A stretch of DNA of 64,000 nt, taken from assembly GCA_021371795.1 (NCBI GenBank), contig JAJFVK010000019.1:329224-393223 (forward strand), written 5' to 3'. Positions 36,025 through 44,598 of this stretch are shown piece after piece. Numbering within the stretch: the stretch's first letter is position 1; every line of letters starts with the position of its first letter. The stretch comes from Planctomycetaceae bacterium (lineage in GTDB: Bacteria; Planctomycetota; Phycisphaerae; Sedimentisphaerales; UBA12454). The notes beneath the pieces were generated by a model. It was not told the DNA's origin, made no database searches, and was given only the letters and a program-made list of their open reading frames with translations. The translations under genes were made by a program, and so were the position numbers.

Positions 36025-36456
36025 CTATATCACACTTGAAACTGGGTACCAGTACTGCACTATTGTTTCGAATACCGAATTATATTCCTGCAATGACGCC
36101 ATTTTATGTATATAGCCCGCCGCGTGCAGTTTGTAACATTCATCCACATCGTTTTGCTGGTCTGACGAAGACAGCACCACTATCGGAATAGACTCAAAAT
36201 CTTCACTGGCTTTTATTTCTTTCAGAAAGCCTTTGCCGCCCAGTCCGAGCATATTCAAATCAAGCAGAATCAAACCTGGCCGCGGAAATTTCGCCGGATT
36301 ATCCAGCGTCTTCTGCAAATATTTTAAAGCGTATTCGGCATTGGGTACCATTTTAAGATCTACATTGTACCCGCAGTTCATCAGCGCGTTTTTGACCAGA
36401 ACCTGATCTGCCGAATCGTTTTCGATTAACAGCACTTTTATTAGTTTATTTTCCAT
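36025..36456 (-). CDS. Rcp1-like response regulator with altered active site
   Basis: The 143-residue product is a second stand-alone receiver. The acidic pair reads IENDSADQ, with Asn where most receivers have the first Asp, whereas the phosphoacceptor (LILLDLNMLGLGG) is kept, and the conserved lysine is in YIHKMAS, with Met in place of Pro. These changes suggest weakened or altered phosphorylation. ATG at 36456 has a GGGGAA site; an earlier in-frame ATG at 36510 is also possible. It lies between the kinase and the other Rcp1-like gene, about 40 bases from the latter. Confidence 0.88.
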   Translation of the reverse strand: MENKLIKVLLIENDSADQVLVKNALMNCGYNVDLKMVPNAEYALKYLQKTLDNPAKFPRPGLILLDLNMLGLGGKGFLKEIKASEDFESIPIVVLSSSDQQNDVDECYKLHAAGYIHKMASLQEYNSVFETIVQYWYPVSSVI

Positions 36457-36655
36457 ATATTCCCCTTTCATACTTTCACGCACGAAACTATTGATCTCCA
36501 TCGCATACAATTTCGCACATATACATATTTATACTGAACATCCTTCCACCGCACTGGCAGGTGTCAGTTTCTTTTTACTGTCATTTATCACAATATCATA
36601 TCCATATCCCAAATCCATATATGCGATTCCTCTGCTCATTATGGCCGGATTCCGC

Positions 36656-38392
36656 CTATACAGTTGACTTTTCTTCGGCACTTACTGCATCTGACTTAAC
36701 CTGATTTTTGGAGTCAATAACATCATATTCTACATTGTTGCCGACAGCAGGCACCGTAAACCAGAAAGTCGAGCCTTTGCCGTATTCGGATTCAGCGCCG
36801 ATTTTCCCGCCGTGGCGTTCGGCGATTTTTTTGCACACGGCAAGACCGATGCCCGTACCCTCGTATTCGTTTCTCGTATGCAAACGCTTGAACATCGCGA
36901 ATATCGAGGTCAAATATTCCGGCTTGATTCCGATTCCATTATCGGACACTTCGATTCTAACCATTCCGTCTGCGTCCGGTTTGCTGGCGATAGTTATTTT
37001 CGGCGTTCTGTCCTTCGGCTGGTATTTTATGCCGTTGGCGATAATATTTTGCAGCATTTGACGTATTTGACCTGGGTCTGCGTTAACACAAGGCAGCGAC
37101 GCGGGAACTTCTACGATTACGTTTTTCTCCTGCAGAACAACCGACAGTTCGAACTGCCGCAATTGTGTTATAATTTCGTTCAGGTCAACAGCCTGCGGCG
37201 GAAGTTTCCTTGTACTTGCACGCGAGTAAGCCAGCAGCCCCTCAATCATCATATTCATTCGGGTTGCGCCGTCTATCATAAACTTCAGGTTTTCAGAGTC
37301 ATCGGCATCAAGTTTGTCTTTCAATGATTTTTCCAAAATACTGCCGAACGCCGTGATTTTCCGCAGCGGCTCACGCAAATCGTGCGAAGCTATATAAACA
37401 AAATTTTTCATTTCCTCGTTTGCCTCTTTGAGTTTGACCATTGAACTCTCAAGCTCTGCGTTAAGATGTTTCACCTTTTCTTCATCTTTCTTGCGATCGG
37501 TTATATCCATGAAAGCCTCAAGAAGCACTTCCTCGTTGCCGATTTTCAGAGGTACTGCGGTTTTTATGATAGGTATTGTTTGTCCTTGCTTTGTTATTAA
37601 TTTTCTTTCAGAATGATCAAGCGTTTGTCCGCAATCCAGAATCGGACATTTATTTATTTCCGCCGGACATAACGTACGATGGCACAGACTGCCGACAAGT
37701 TCTTCCTTGTCAAAGCCTGTCAGTTTCATCACGGCATTATTTACTCTTCGAATTATTTTGTCTTTTCCGACAACAAGAACGCCGAAAGGCATTGCGTCTA
37801 ACATATCCTGCAGAATCTGTTGCGAGCGTCTTATCTCTTCTTCCGCCTTTTTACGTTCGGTTATTTCATTTTCAAGAACAGCATTAACCGACTCCAATCG
37901 CCGTTTTGCAGTCTCGATTTCTCTGTTTTTGTTTTTTAAGGCACTTGCCGCGGAAGCAGCTTCCTTGAGGGAGAAAAATGTTTCCCCTCGAGCTACCAGT
38001 AGGTCAATAAGATGGTCATGCTCTGGAAAATCGTCCATGGAAAACAATGACAGGTCCTCGTTAGTTTTCGCATTCGGCGTTGCCAACAGAACAAAGCCGT
38101 CACCGGAACGCAGCCATCGACCAATTAAAGGGGTTTCGTTATTGTTATTAAGAAGTAAAAATTCGCGGGATTCGTCCACTTTTGTTTGCAGAATTACCGT
38201 AGATATTTCTTCAGAACAATTTTTTAATTTAAGCAGGTCAGATATTCTTATGCCGACTGCTTCAGGCCTATGTTTTAGGATTGCACTGCTCGCCCACATT
38301 ATCGTCATATTTTCGTCCGTCACAAGAATGAACGGCACTATGCCCGACAATGACTCTAAACTAATTTCCGTAATGGCAGCATCCTGTTTCAT
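36656..38392 (-). CDS. H-NOX-associated sensor histidine kinase
   Basis: The 578-residue product begins with an H-NOX-associated (HNOBA-like) sensor region (about 12-150; IVPFILVTDENMTIMWASSA, LLVARGETFFSLKE), then a coiled coil (150-190), a PAS domain (about 190-300) with four cysteines (237, 242, 249, 254), and a kinase core with His337 in ASHDLREPLRKI and ATPase motifs (SDNGIGIKPEYL, GTGIGLAVCKKI). It has no membrane helices. ATG at 38392 overlaps the H-NOX stop as ATGA, so the two proteins are translationally coupled; the usual relation is that NO-bound H-NOX inhibits or activates the kinase. An upstream start at 38416 is possible but less likely. Confidence 0.93.
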   Translation of the reverse strand: MKQDAAITEISLESLSGIVPFILVTDENMTIMWASSAILKHRPEAVGIRISDLLKLKNCSEEISTVILQTKVDESREFLLLNNNNETPLIGRWLRSGDGFVLLATPNAKTNEDLSLFSMDDFPEHDHLIDLLVARGETFFSLKEAASAASALKNKNREIETAKRRLESVNAVLENEITERKKAEEEIRRSQQILQDMLDAMPFGVLVVGKDKIIRRVNNAVMKLTGFDKEELVGSLCHRTLCPAEINKCPILDCGQTLDHSERKLITKQGQTIPIIKTAVPLKIGNEEVLLEAFMDITDRKKDEEKVKHLNAELESSMVKLKEANEEMKNFVYIASHDLREPLRKITAFGSILEKSLKDKLDADDSENLKFMIDGATRMNMMIEGLLAYSRASTRKLPPQAVDLNEIITQLRQFELSVVLQEKNVIVEVPASLPCVNADPGQIRQMLQNIIANGIKYQPKDRTPKITIASKPDADGMVRIEVSDNGIGIKPEYLTSIFAMFKRLHTRNEYEGTGIGLAVCKKIAERHGGKIGAESEYGKGSTFWFTVPAVGNNVEYDVIDSKNQVKSDAVSAEEKSTV

Positions 38393-38931
38393 GGGAAGCT
38401 TATCTCCATAGTACATCGGTTGTCCCCCTTGTACATGCAGGCCGTTTCACGAACCTCAAGCTGCTGGCCAAAGAGTATTCCCACGCCGAGAATCAGTCCG
38501 CGAAGCACGGCGCACAGCCGACGTCCGGATGAGTAATGCATAAGCAATCGACCGTCCGGCAGTTCCTCATAGTCAAACTTGGGAGGCAACGCACCTAAAA
38601 CACTTCTGGTAACATGTTCGTGAACTCGACCCATATTAAGAAGAAATTCACGAGGCGACAAACCTGCCATCTGAAAATACGTGGGGTAGTACTTTTTCAG
38701 AACATTCGGCACCATAAACTTTCCATACTCGACCATCACTGTTTCCAATGGCAGGCCGGAAACCTCTGATGCAGCCTTGATCAAAGCTATTGTCATCTCA
38801 TCAGGATAGTCAAGGCTGACAGCAAAGAATGGCTCCTCGCAGCCGGCAATCGACTTGACTTTTTCCCATGCCGGCTCTCCATATTTATTCTCAACCATTT
38901 CTTGAATGCCCTTATTGATAATACCTTTCAT
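38389..38931 (-). CDS. H-NOX haem sensor protein
   Basis: A 180-residue stand-alone haem-nitric oxide/oxygen binding domain. The proximal haem ligand is His104 in MGRVHEHV, and the haem-propionate motif YxSxR is present as Tyr133, Ser135 and Arg137 in YSSGRR; the conserved proline is at 117. The last 20 residues carry cysteines at 165 and 173. These proteins bind NO tightly; whether this one also binds O2 depends on the distal pocket, which I cannot resolve. AAGGAAGG lies 5 bases before the ATG. It is the first gene of a signalling operon. Confidence 0.95.
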   Translation of the reverse strand: MKGIINKGIQEMVENKYGEPAWEKVKSIAGCEEPFFAVSLDYPDEMTIALIKAASEVSGLPLETVMVEYGKFMVPNVLKKYYPTYFQMAGLSPREFLLNMGRVHEHVTRSVLGALPPKFDYEELPDGRLLMHYSSGRRLCAVLRGLILGVGILFGQQLEVRETACMYKGDNRCTMEISFP

Positions 38932-39207
38932 AACGACCTTCCTTAATCCAGGATTTCCAACTTATTCCCACTCAGCTTCGCCGCCAGTCCTACATTCGAT
39001 ATTTTGATCTGCATACTTTTTTATAAACCAATTGTTATTAAAACACTTACAGACACTATAGTTAACATTATTAAATCGTCATAAAAAGGGATGCTGTTGA
39101 TGAAATTCTATGAAAATGAGAACTGTGGGATATATTTAGCAAAAAAGCAAAATTTATCGGACGCAAACTCGGCTGATTTTTTTTAAATGAATTATGGACT
39201 TGAATTG

Positions 39208-39690
39208 TTACTTTTGCGCTTTTTCCAGTTCGCTAAGATACGCAAGTGTTTTTTCAAGTTTGTCGGTCAGGTGCTTGAGTTTGAGCATTGTCCGGACTCT
39301 CGTCAGTAGTTCGAATTTATTCACCGGCTTGCTCAAAAAATCGTCAGTTCCGGATTCAATCGCCCTTTCGATATCGCCCATTTCGCTAAGGGCAGTAACC
39401 ATAATCACCGGCAAATCCGCTGTAGCCGGATTGTTCTTGATTCTTCGGCAGACTTCAAAACCGCTCATCTTCGGCATCATAACGTCCAGCAGAACCAAAT
39501 CAGGCTTGTTTTCCTTGATAATTTCCAGCGCAATAATGCCGTCCTGTGCTGGTATCGTCTTACATTCAATGTCTTCCAAATACGCCTGTATCAATTCCAA
39601 ATTCTGCTCGTTGTCGTCAACTACCAGAATTTTCGCGATTTCTTTTCCACTGTCGTTCATATTTTTTTTCGCCGTACTTTTACCAGACAT
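39208..39690 (-). CDS. PleD-type receiver protein
   Basis: A receiver with a C-terminal helical extension, 160 residues from ATG at 39690. It has LVVDDNEQNLELIQAYLEDI, the phosphoacceptor in LVLLDVMMPKMSGFEV, VIMVTALSEMGDIERA and DDFLSKPVN, then a coiled-coil tail (LKLKHLTDKLEKTLAYLSEL). It resembles the receivers of PleD or of sensor hubs. AAGGA lies upstream. It is followed on the minus strand by nothing close; its upstream neighbour is the 85-residue unknown at 39707. Confidence 0.9.
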   Translation of the reverse strand: MSGKSTAKKNMNDSGKEIAKILVVDDNEQNLELIQAYLEDIECKTIPAQDGIIALEIIKENKPDLVLLDVMMPKMSGFEVCRRIKNNPATADLPVIMVTALSEMGDIERAIESGTDDFLSKPVNKFELLTRVRTMLKLKHLTDKLEKTLAYLSELEKAQK

Positions 39691-39706
39691 AGTATAATAT
39701 TTCCTT

Positions 39707-39964
39707 TTATCCGCCGTTCTGTTCAACAAAATCTCTTACCTCCGGCCGGAGGTAAATTGTTTCGATATCAACGATTTCTTTTACTGCCCTTGCGCAATTT
39801 AACGCGTTCTCATAAATATTAGAATCGGTATCCATAAAAAACATATACCCATTCTTCAATTTGCACAATCCCGCTCCCCCGCCACCCATAGAATCTTTAC
39901 GTATCTTAACACTGTTGTTCTCCAACAGCTCCACTAAATCGTCAAGTATAGCTTTATTTTCCAT
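39707..39964 (-). CDS. Small protein of unknown function beside a receiver
   Basis: An 85-residue protein beginning MENKAILDDLVELLENNSVK, with a glycine run (SMGGGGAGLCKLKNGYMFFM), a DTD motif and a regular C-terminal part (ALNCARAVKEIVDIETIYLR). The layout suggests a small mixed alpha/beta fold, but I cannot name it. Its start is divergent from the kinase at 40079 and it overlaps the long 5' extension of the receiver gene, so it is probably in the same transcript as 39208-39690. Confidence 0.62.
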   Translation of the reverse strand: MENKAILDDLVELLENNSVKIRKDSMGGGGAGLCKLKNGYMFFMDTDSNIYENALNCARAVKEIVDIETIYLRPEVRDFVEQNGG

Positions 39965-40078
39965 ACTTTTAAGGAATTTCGTCCATAATGTCGATATCTA
40001 CAATGGGTTAATATACCGTAATAGCAGTATTTTTTAAAGTATTTTTTATAATTAATATAAAGTGCCCACGGCACATAA

Positions 40079-40861
40079 ATGGAGTCTATATTGGCACCGA
40101 TTATCGCAAAACGCAGATCCCTTAACAAAGAAATAAGCGAACAACTGCTGCAGAAAAAGGAATTGGAAGCCCGCCTTACACGTTTGCAGACGCTTGCCAA
40201 CCTCGGCACACTTACGGCTATGATTGCACACGAAATAAATAATATCCTTATGCCGTTAAGCAATTACGCCAACGTCGCCTTGAGCAATCCGAACGATAAA
40301 GCGCTTACCGAAAAGGCATTGCAAAAGACAGTCCACAACAGCGCAAGAGCGTCTGAAATCCTCGACAGCATAATGGCCATCGTCAACGGCGAAGCCGCCG
40401 AAAAACGCGTCTGCCGATTCAAACAGCTCGTCAGCGAAGTATTCTCCTGCATCAGCAGAGATTTCGAAAAGGACTGCATCAAAGTCGTAAAAGAAATACC
40501 GGACGATTTAGACGTTTCCGTCGTACCGGTGCAGATGCAGCAGGTAATGATGAACCTGATAATCAACGCCCGCGAGGCAATGCTGCCAAGAGGCGGAGCT
40601 TTAACTATAACAGCCAGACAGGAAAACAATTCTGTTATTATTGAAATCACAGACACAGGAAGCGGAATTTCAGCCGAAGATATGGAAAAAATCTTCCAGC
40701 CTTTCTTCACGACCAAAACGCCGACATCACCTGCCGCGCGAGCAGGCGCCGGACTTGGCCTGCATTTCTGTAAAGAGATTGTCGAATCGCACGATGGCAC
40801 AATTAGCGTAGAATCAAACGCAGGCAAAGGTACAAAGTTCTCTATCACACTTCCAAAATAA
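40079..40861 (+). CDS. Input-less histidine kinase
   Basis: The 260-residue product lacks any sensor domain. It begins with a coiled coil (LNKEISEQLLQKKELEARLT), followed by the phosphorylation segment MIAHEINNILMPLSNYANVA with the conserved His, an N-box (VMMNLIINAREAML), and ATPase motifs DTGSGISAEDMEKIFQPFF and GAGLGLHFCKEIV. This NtrB/HisKA-type core could pass phosphate to the nearby receivers. It is transcribed away from the H-NOX/receiver genes, so partnership is inferred from location only. Confidence 0.9.
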   Translation: MESILAPIIAKRRSLNKEISEQLLQKKELEARLTRLQTLANLGTLTAMIAHEINNILMPLSNYANVALSNPNDKALTEKALQKTVHNSARASEILDSIMAIVNGEAAEKRVCRFKQLVSEVFSCISRDFEKDCIKVVKEIPDDLDVSVVPVQMQQVMMNLIINAREAMLPRGGALTITARQENNSVIIEITDTGSGISAEDMEKIFQPFFTTKTPTSPAARAGAGLGLHFCKEIVESHDGTISVESNAGKGTKFSITLPK

Positions 40862-41622
40862 ACGCAATTTCGTGTTCACCTGTGTTACGAAAATACACGA
40901 CTTATGGCTGTTTTTACTCAAAATAAGAATGCGCACGTTTTGAACAGTTTCTCTTCTAACCGTCTGCCAAATATCAGATTAACGTTTTTTTCAGTTTTTC
41001 AATTTTTTATCAAAAACAGTGTTTAATACGCGCAAGTATTCGGCAAAACGTCAAAAAAACACTCAAAATCCTTCTCAAAAATCAAAAAATTCGAAAATTA
41101 GCCAAATCAGCGCAAGTATTCGCTTGCGCAAAATTTCAAACATACTATTAGTAGTAGTCAGCAGCCAGCAGCAAATAGAAATTGCGCGTTCTTATCGCAA
41201 AATTACGCAAGGCGCAAGTTTCACAAACAAAAAAAATTACTAAATCACGGTAAAATGCACTGAAATCAACTGGAACGATAATAAATGTCAGTGAAATCGT
41301 CAGAAATAACAGAAATGGAAAATCGGTGTTTTGAAAACTTGCAGAGTTTTACGAAGAACACAGAACTTAGAACTCAGAACATAGAATACGGAATTAACTG
41401 GCGGCAGACAAGCGTTACGTGGGAATTTTAAATTCTTAATGCTTAATTTTTAATTAAAAAAAGGACTGCCCTATTAATATCTAAAATGTACCGGACACCT
41501 TTATTTCTTCCTGCCTACGGCAGACAAGCATTTCGCGGGAATCTAAATTAATTGGTGGCTGTCCCTAATTATTCTCTAATTATTCTAATAGGTCGGCTAC
41601 TCGTAAGTATTATAAGTATTTT
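40862..41622. other. Gene-free repeat-bearing region
   Basis: About 760 bases with no convincing gene. It holds a GCGCAAG-TATTCG-CTTGCGC hairpin (41110-41129), whose left half GCGCAAGTATTCG also occurs at 41029-41041. It also has two related copies of GGCAGACAAGC...GGGAA (about 41401-41428 and 41518-41542), a degenerate AACACAGAACTTAGAACTCA tract near 41358, and TGTACCGGACACC with GGTGGCTGTCCC nearby. The overall look is that of decayed mobile or REP-like DNA. Confidence 0.5.
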
Positions 41623-42396
41623 CTATATTAACGCCAATGCTGATATGCACTGGTCAACAACATTACTAAAATATACTTTCATACTGTTCGCAACTATTTT
41701 AATTTCATCTTCAGTAAAATTGATCTCATCATCTTCTCTTAAATTTGTTTTGATACTTCTGGGATCCGCATCCTTAATTTGGTCTAGTGCCTTTTTGTTC
41801 ATGATCCCAGCGGAATGTACTAAAACATGTCTGCAATGCTGAGCTAAAATAATATTATTTGTATTTAAATCTTTTGGTATTTCGAAATCAAAATAATTAT
41901 TGAATTCTCTAAAAATACTTTTCATGTCTTGAAAATTTATTTCTTTTCTTTTTACAAGCAATTCAGCAACTTTTTTGGGGGACAAGTCAAAATTTAGATC
42001 TATCAATTCACCGATCGTAATTTTAATATCGTCCTTGTCTTTGCTTTTTATAGCTTGAGAAAAATTTTTCAATTTGTGGGACAAGGATATTATAAATAAA
42101 TCTTCTACAGCAGAAGCAAAATATGAAACTAATAATACAATACATTGATTAAACATTTTTTGATAATGAATCGCTAAAGAATCATGCTGCCTAATATCTT
42201 TTAGTATTTTATATTGATTATTAATAGTTTGGAGTTTGGGAGAATTTGGTGAAAACTTTTCTAAAGCATCTTTAGCTGTTTGAAGGCTTTTTAACCCTAT
42301 TCCTTGGACAAGTTCATCGAATTTCATTAAATCGAATACTGATTCAATATTATCATCAAATGATTTACTTACTATTTTTATATTTTCTTTAATCAT
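41623..42396 (-). CDS. HEPN-like protein, partner of the DUF262 gene
   Basis: The 257-residue product is all-helical by appearance and carries RHVLVHSAG at 189-197, fitting the Rx4H motif (Arg189, His194) of HEPN domains, which in many toxin and defence proteins cut RNA. The N-terminal two thirds are hydrophobic-helical with a possible second HEPN-like segment (SYFASAVEDLFI). There is no membrane signal. ATG at 42396 is preferred to a TTG seven codons before it. The gene is AT-rich and lies 97 bases downstream of the DUF262 gene on the same strand. No family name is certain. Confidence 0.6.
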   Translation of the reverse strand: MIKENIKIVSKSFDDNIESVFDLMKFDELVQGIGLKSLQTAKDALEKFSPNSPKLQTINNQYKILKDIRQHDSLAIHYQKMFNQCIVLLVSYFASAVEDLFIISLSHKLKNFSQAIKSKDKDDIKITIGELIDLNFDLSPKKVAELLVKRKEINFQDMKSIFREFNNYFDFEIPKDLNTNNIILAQHCRHVLVHSAGIMNKKALDQIKDADPRSIKTNLREDDEINFTEDEIKIVANSMKVYFSNVVDQCISALALI

Positions 42397-42493
42397 TTTT
42401 AAACGGGTTTGATTCAAAATTATTTTAATTTACACATAATACCAAAACACAAAATCCAAAAATATAGCTGGAAATAATTGTTCAAATTAGTTT

Positions 42494-44077
42494 TTATTTT
42501 ATCAATTCACGTACTTTTCCAAGAAGAAGTTTTGCTCTATCAGTTAAAAATTGATCAAAATTTAAGTCTAATGAATTTTCCGGGCATAAGGCGTGGATCA
42601 TTATATCTTTTAATGTAGTATTAGGAATTAATGTTTTATATTCGTTCGGTGCTTTGTCTTTTATTTTTTGGTTGTCTGCATTGCTAAGAAAGCAGAAATT
42701 TGCTAAACAGTTGATTTTATTTTGTGGCGTACCCAATCTTTTTAAATATTTATTTGGGAAAATGTGATGAAATTCATTCCGGTTTGCTTTTTTAAGAACT
42801 TCTTCTAGATCAACATTTGCACCAGAAATAAACGATTTAGGTGAAAATTGTGATAGTAGCAAAATGAATGATTTGGTGTTTACAGAAGATACGTTAAAAC
42901 GACTATTTAAAAAAAATGATTCGTCAATATTTACATTAAATTCTTTAAGTTTATAATCTGGATTTGCTTTTAATTTCTGAAACTCTGCAATATCGGTTTC
43001 ATGCCTTTTATTAACGCCCGCAGAATATCTTTGAGAAAATATTGACCTCCAAAACCACCTTAAAATTTCTCGTCTTTGACTGTCAGTCATTGTCATTCCA
43101 GCTATTTTATTTGAGGCAAAGAATGTGGTTAGTCCAACCATCATTGAAGCAAATGGCATACAAGCCAGCGAAGATACTTTGACTTCTTTTTTTAAGAAGT
43201 CTATGCTACTCTTAATGCCATTCTCTACTTCCAAGAATTTATTCCTAACATCTTCCCCTTGCATTCTCAGGATAGCTGATGGAGAAGCTTCATTTACTAT
43301 AACCCCACTACAACATTTAAGCTGTAAATCTTGATCATTTGAAAAATCACCAAAACCAAATGGTGAAATTTGTTCCACCAGAATATTAAATTTTTCTTGT
43401 AAATCGAAATCTTCTGACCAACTCCATGCAGTTAATAATTGGTATATATCCAATTCTGTGCCAGCCCTGTTAATTCTTTCAAATACAATTGCCACCTTAT
43501 TTCTATCGTCCGTCTCGAGAGATTGTACTTGAATCAATGCTTCTTTAAACTTTTCTTGTACTTTATCAATCTTTGCAATTTTTTCACCAACAAAATTACT
43601 TGTTGCTCTGCGATATTCCGCAGAATCAAACATTGTCTTCATTGGAAAATGACGTTTAACATCAACTTCCGAATCTCTTAAAGCAAAAAAAAGACTATCT
43701 TGAAGATTCTCGTCAACATCTACGTCAAAATATATATCTATCCATTCGTTTTCAGTATTATCAATGGATGGTTTTAACTCTGTTTGAAAAACACTAAATA
43801 GTGAAGTCAATCTTTGCTGACCATCTAACACATAGTTAACGGGGTAGTCTTTTTTAGGTTCAGGTAAAACAAAATGGCCAAGACTTTTTTCGGATTTCAA
43901 CCTATTATCAGTGCACCATAAAAAAATGGTACCTATAGGAAATCCTTTGTAAATACTATCTATTAAGAAAGCTACCTGATCTGGTAACCATACATATCCT
44001 CTTTGAAATGCTGGAATTCTAATGTCCCCTGACGAAATACGATCAATAATTTTTCTTATTGTTAATGGTTCTGCCAT
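42494..44077 (-). CDS. DUF262-HNH protein, GmrSD-like
   Basis: The 527-residue product starts with a DUF262 ParB/sulfiredoxin-like nucleotidase domain: IPAFQRGYVWLPDQVAFLID (21-40), GFPIGTIFLW and the motif DGQQR (85-89). The C-terminal region has NRNEFHHIFPNKYLKRLG and LANFCFLSNADNQKI, an HNH/DUF1524-type nuclease core. This two-domain order is the architecture of GmrSD-type type IV restriction enzymes, which cut modified phage DNA, and of other defence proteins. ATG at 44077 has an AAAGGAA site; an earlier start at 44116 adds residues without one. It is more AT-rich than the flanking genes and may have been transferred. Confidence 0.85.
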   Translation of the reverse strand: MAEPLTIRKIIDRISSGDIRIPAFQRGYVWLPDQVAFLIDSIYKGFPIGTIFLWCTDNRLKSEKSLGHFVLPEPKKDYPVNYVLDGQQRLTSLFSVFQTELKPSIDNTENEWIDIYFDVDVDENLQDSLFFALRDSEVDVKRHFPMKTMFDSAEYRRATSNFVGEKIAKIDKVQEKFKEALIQVQSLETDDRNKVAIVFERINRAGTELDIYQLLTAWSWSEDFDLQEKFNILVEQISPFGFGDFSNDQDLQLKCCSGVIVNEASPSAILRMQGEDVRNKFLEVENGIKSSIDFLKKEVKVSSLACMPFASMMVGLTTFFASNKIAGMTMTDSQRREILRWFWRSIFSQRYSAGVNKRHETDIAEFQKLKANPDYKLKEFNVNIDESFFLNSRFNVSSVNTKSFILLLSQFSPKSFISGANVDLEEVLKKANRNEFHHIFPNKYLKRLGTPQNKINCLANFCFLSNADNQKIKDKAPNEYKTLIPNTTLKDIMIHALCPENSLDLNFDQFLTDRAKLLLGKVRELIK

Positions 44078-44116
44078 TTTATTTCCTTTATAATTATATT
44101 TTTTATTTCTTCTCAA

Positions 44117-44598
44117 TCTTCAATGTTTACTGTACCCGCTCTCGGAATATTCATTGACGGATTCAATACTCCCCCGGCACAGGTCCGGGGGCTAAATAAA
44201 CTGATGATTCCTCGTGATGGCAAAAATAATACCGCCACGTTTTTCATTTTCGCTCCCGTAAAAAAATATATATAGATATTGTATGGGCTTTTTTGTTGTT
44301 TTTCAAAGCGAAAATGTAAGGAATTGAATTTTTTGTTGGAAACCACCTACGGCGGGAATGACACAGGGCATTTAATGTTGAAGATTTTTTGAAATTTCTG
44401 TTTTATAACCCTGCCAAAGTTCCCTCTGATTTTTCTTTGCAGGGCAGAAAAATCCAGAAGAATCGGGAATTGAAATGATGGCAGGGCTAACCAGATATGT
44501 CATTTTTGTAAAATAACTAAATTTTCTATGTTACCTAAACTATCGGCCGATATACTACTTACGTACATGTACATTAATAACAGAGATACTATCGCGAT
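44117..44598. promoter_or_regulatory. Upstream region of the efflux operon with palindromes
   Basis: This region holds no clear gene. CCCCCGG (44171-44177) and CCGGGGG (44185-44191) form a 7-base-pair GC-rich hairpin. Further along, TATCGGCCGATA (44541-44552) and GTACATGTAC (44563-44572) are perfect palindromes 10 bases apart, ending 26 bases before the TolC-type start codon. They look like regulator binding sites, but no regulator gene is adjacent. Confidence 0.45.

Noticed and set aside
40862..41622. CRISPR array suggested by the two GCGCAAGTATTCG copies.
   Set aside because: Only two copies, no regular spacers and no cas genes.
44117..44346. 77-codon minus-strand frame upstream of the DUF262 gene.
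   Set aside because: It runs through the CCCCCGG hairpin and shows no domain; composition looks like intergenic DNA.
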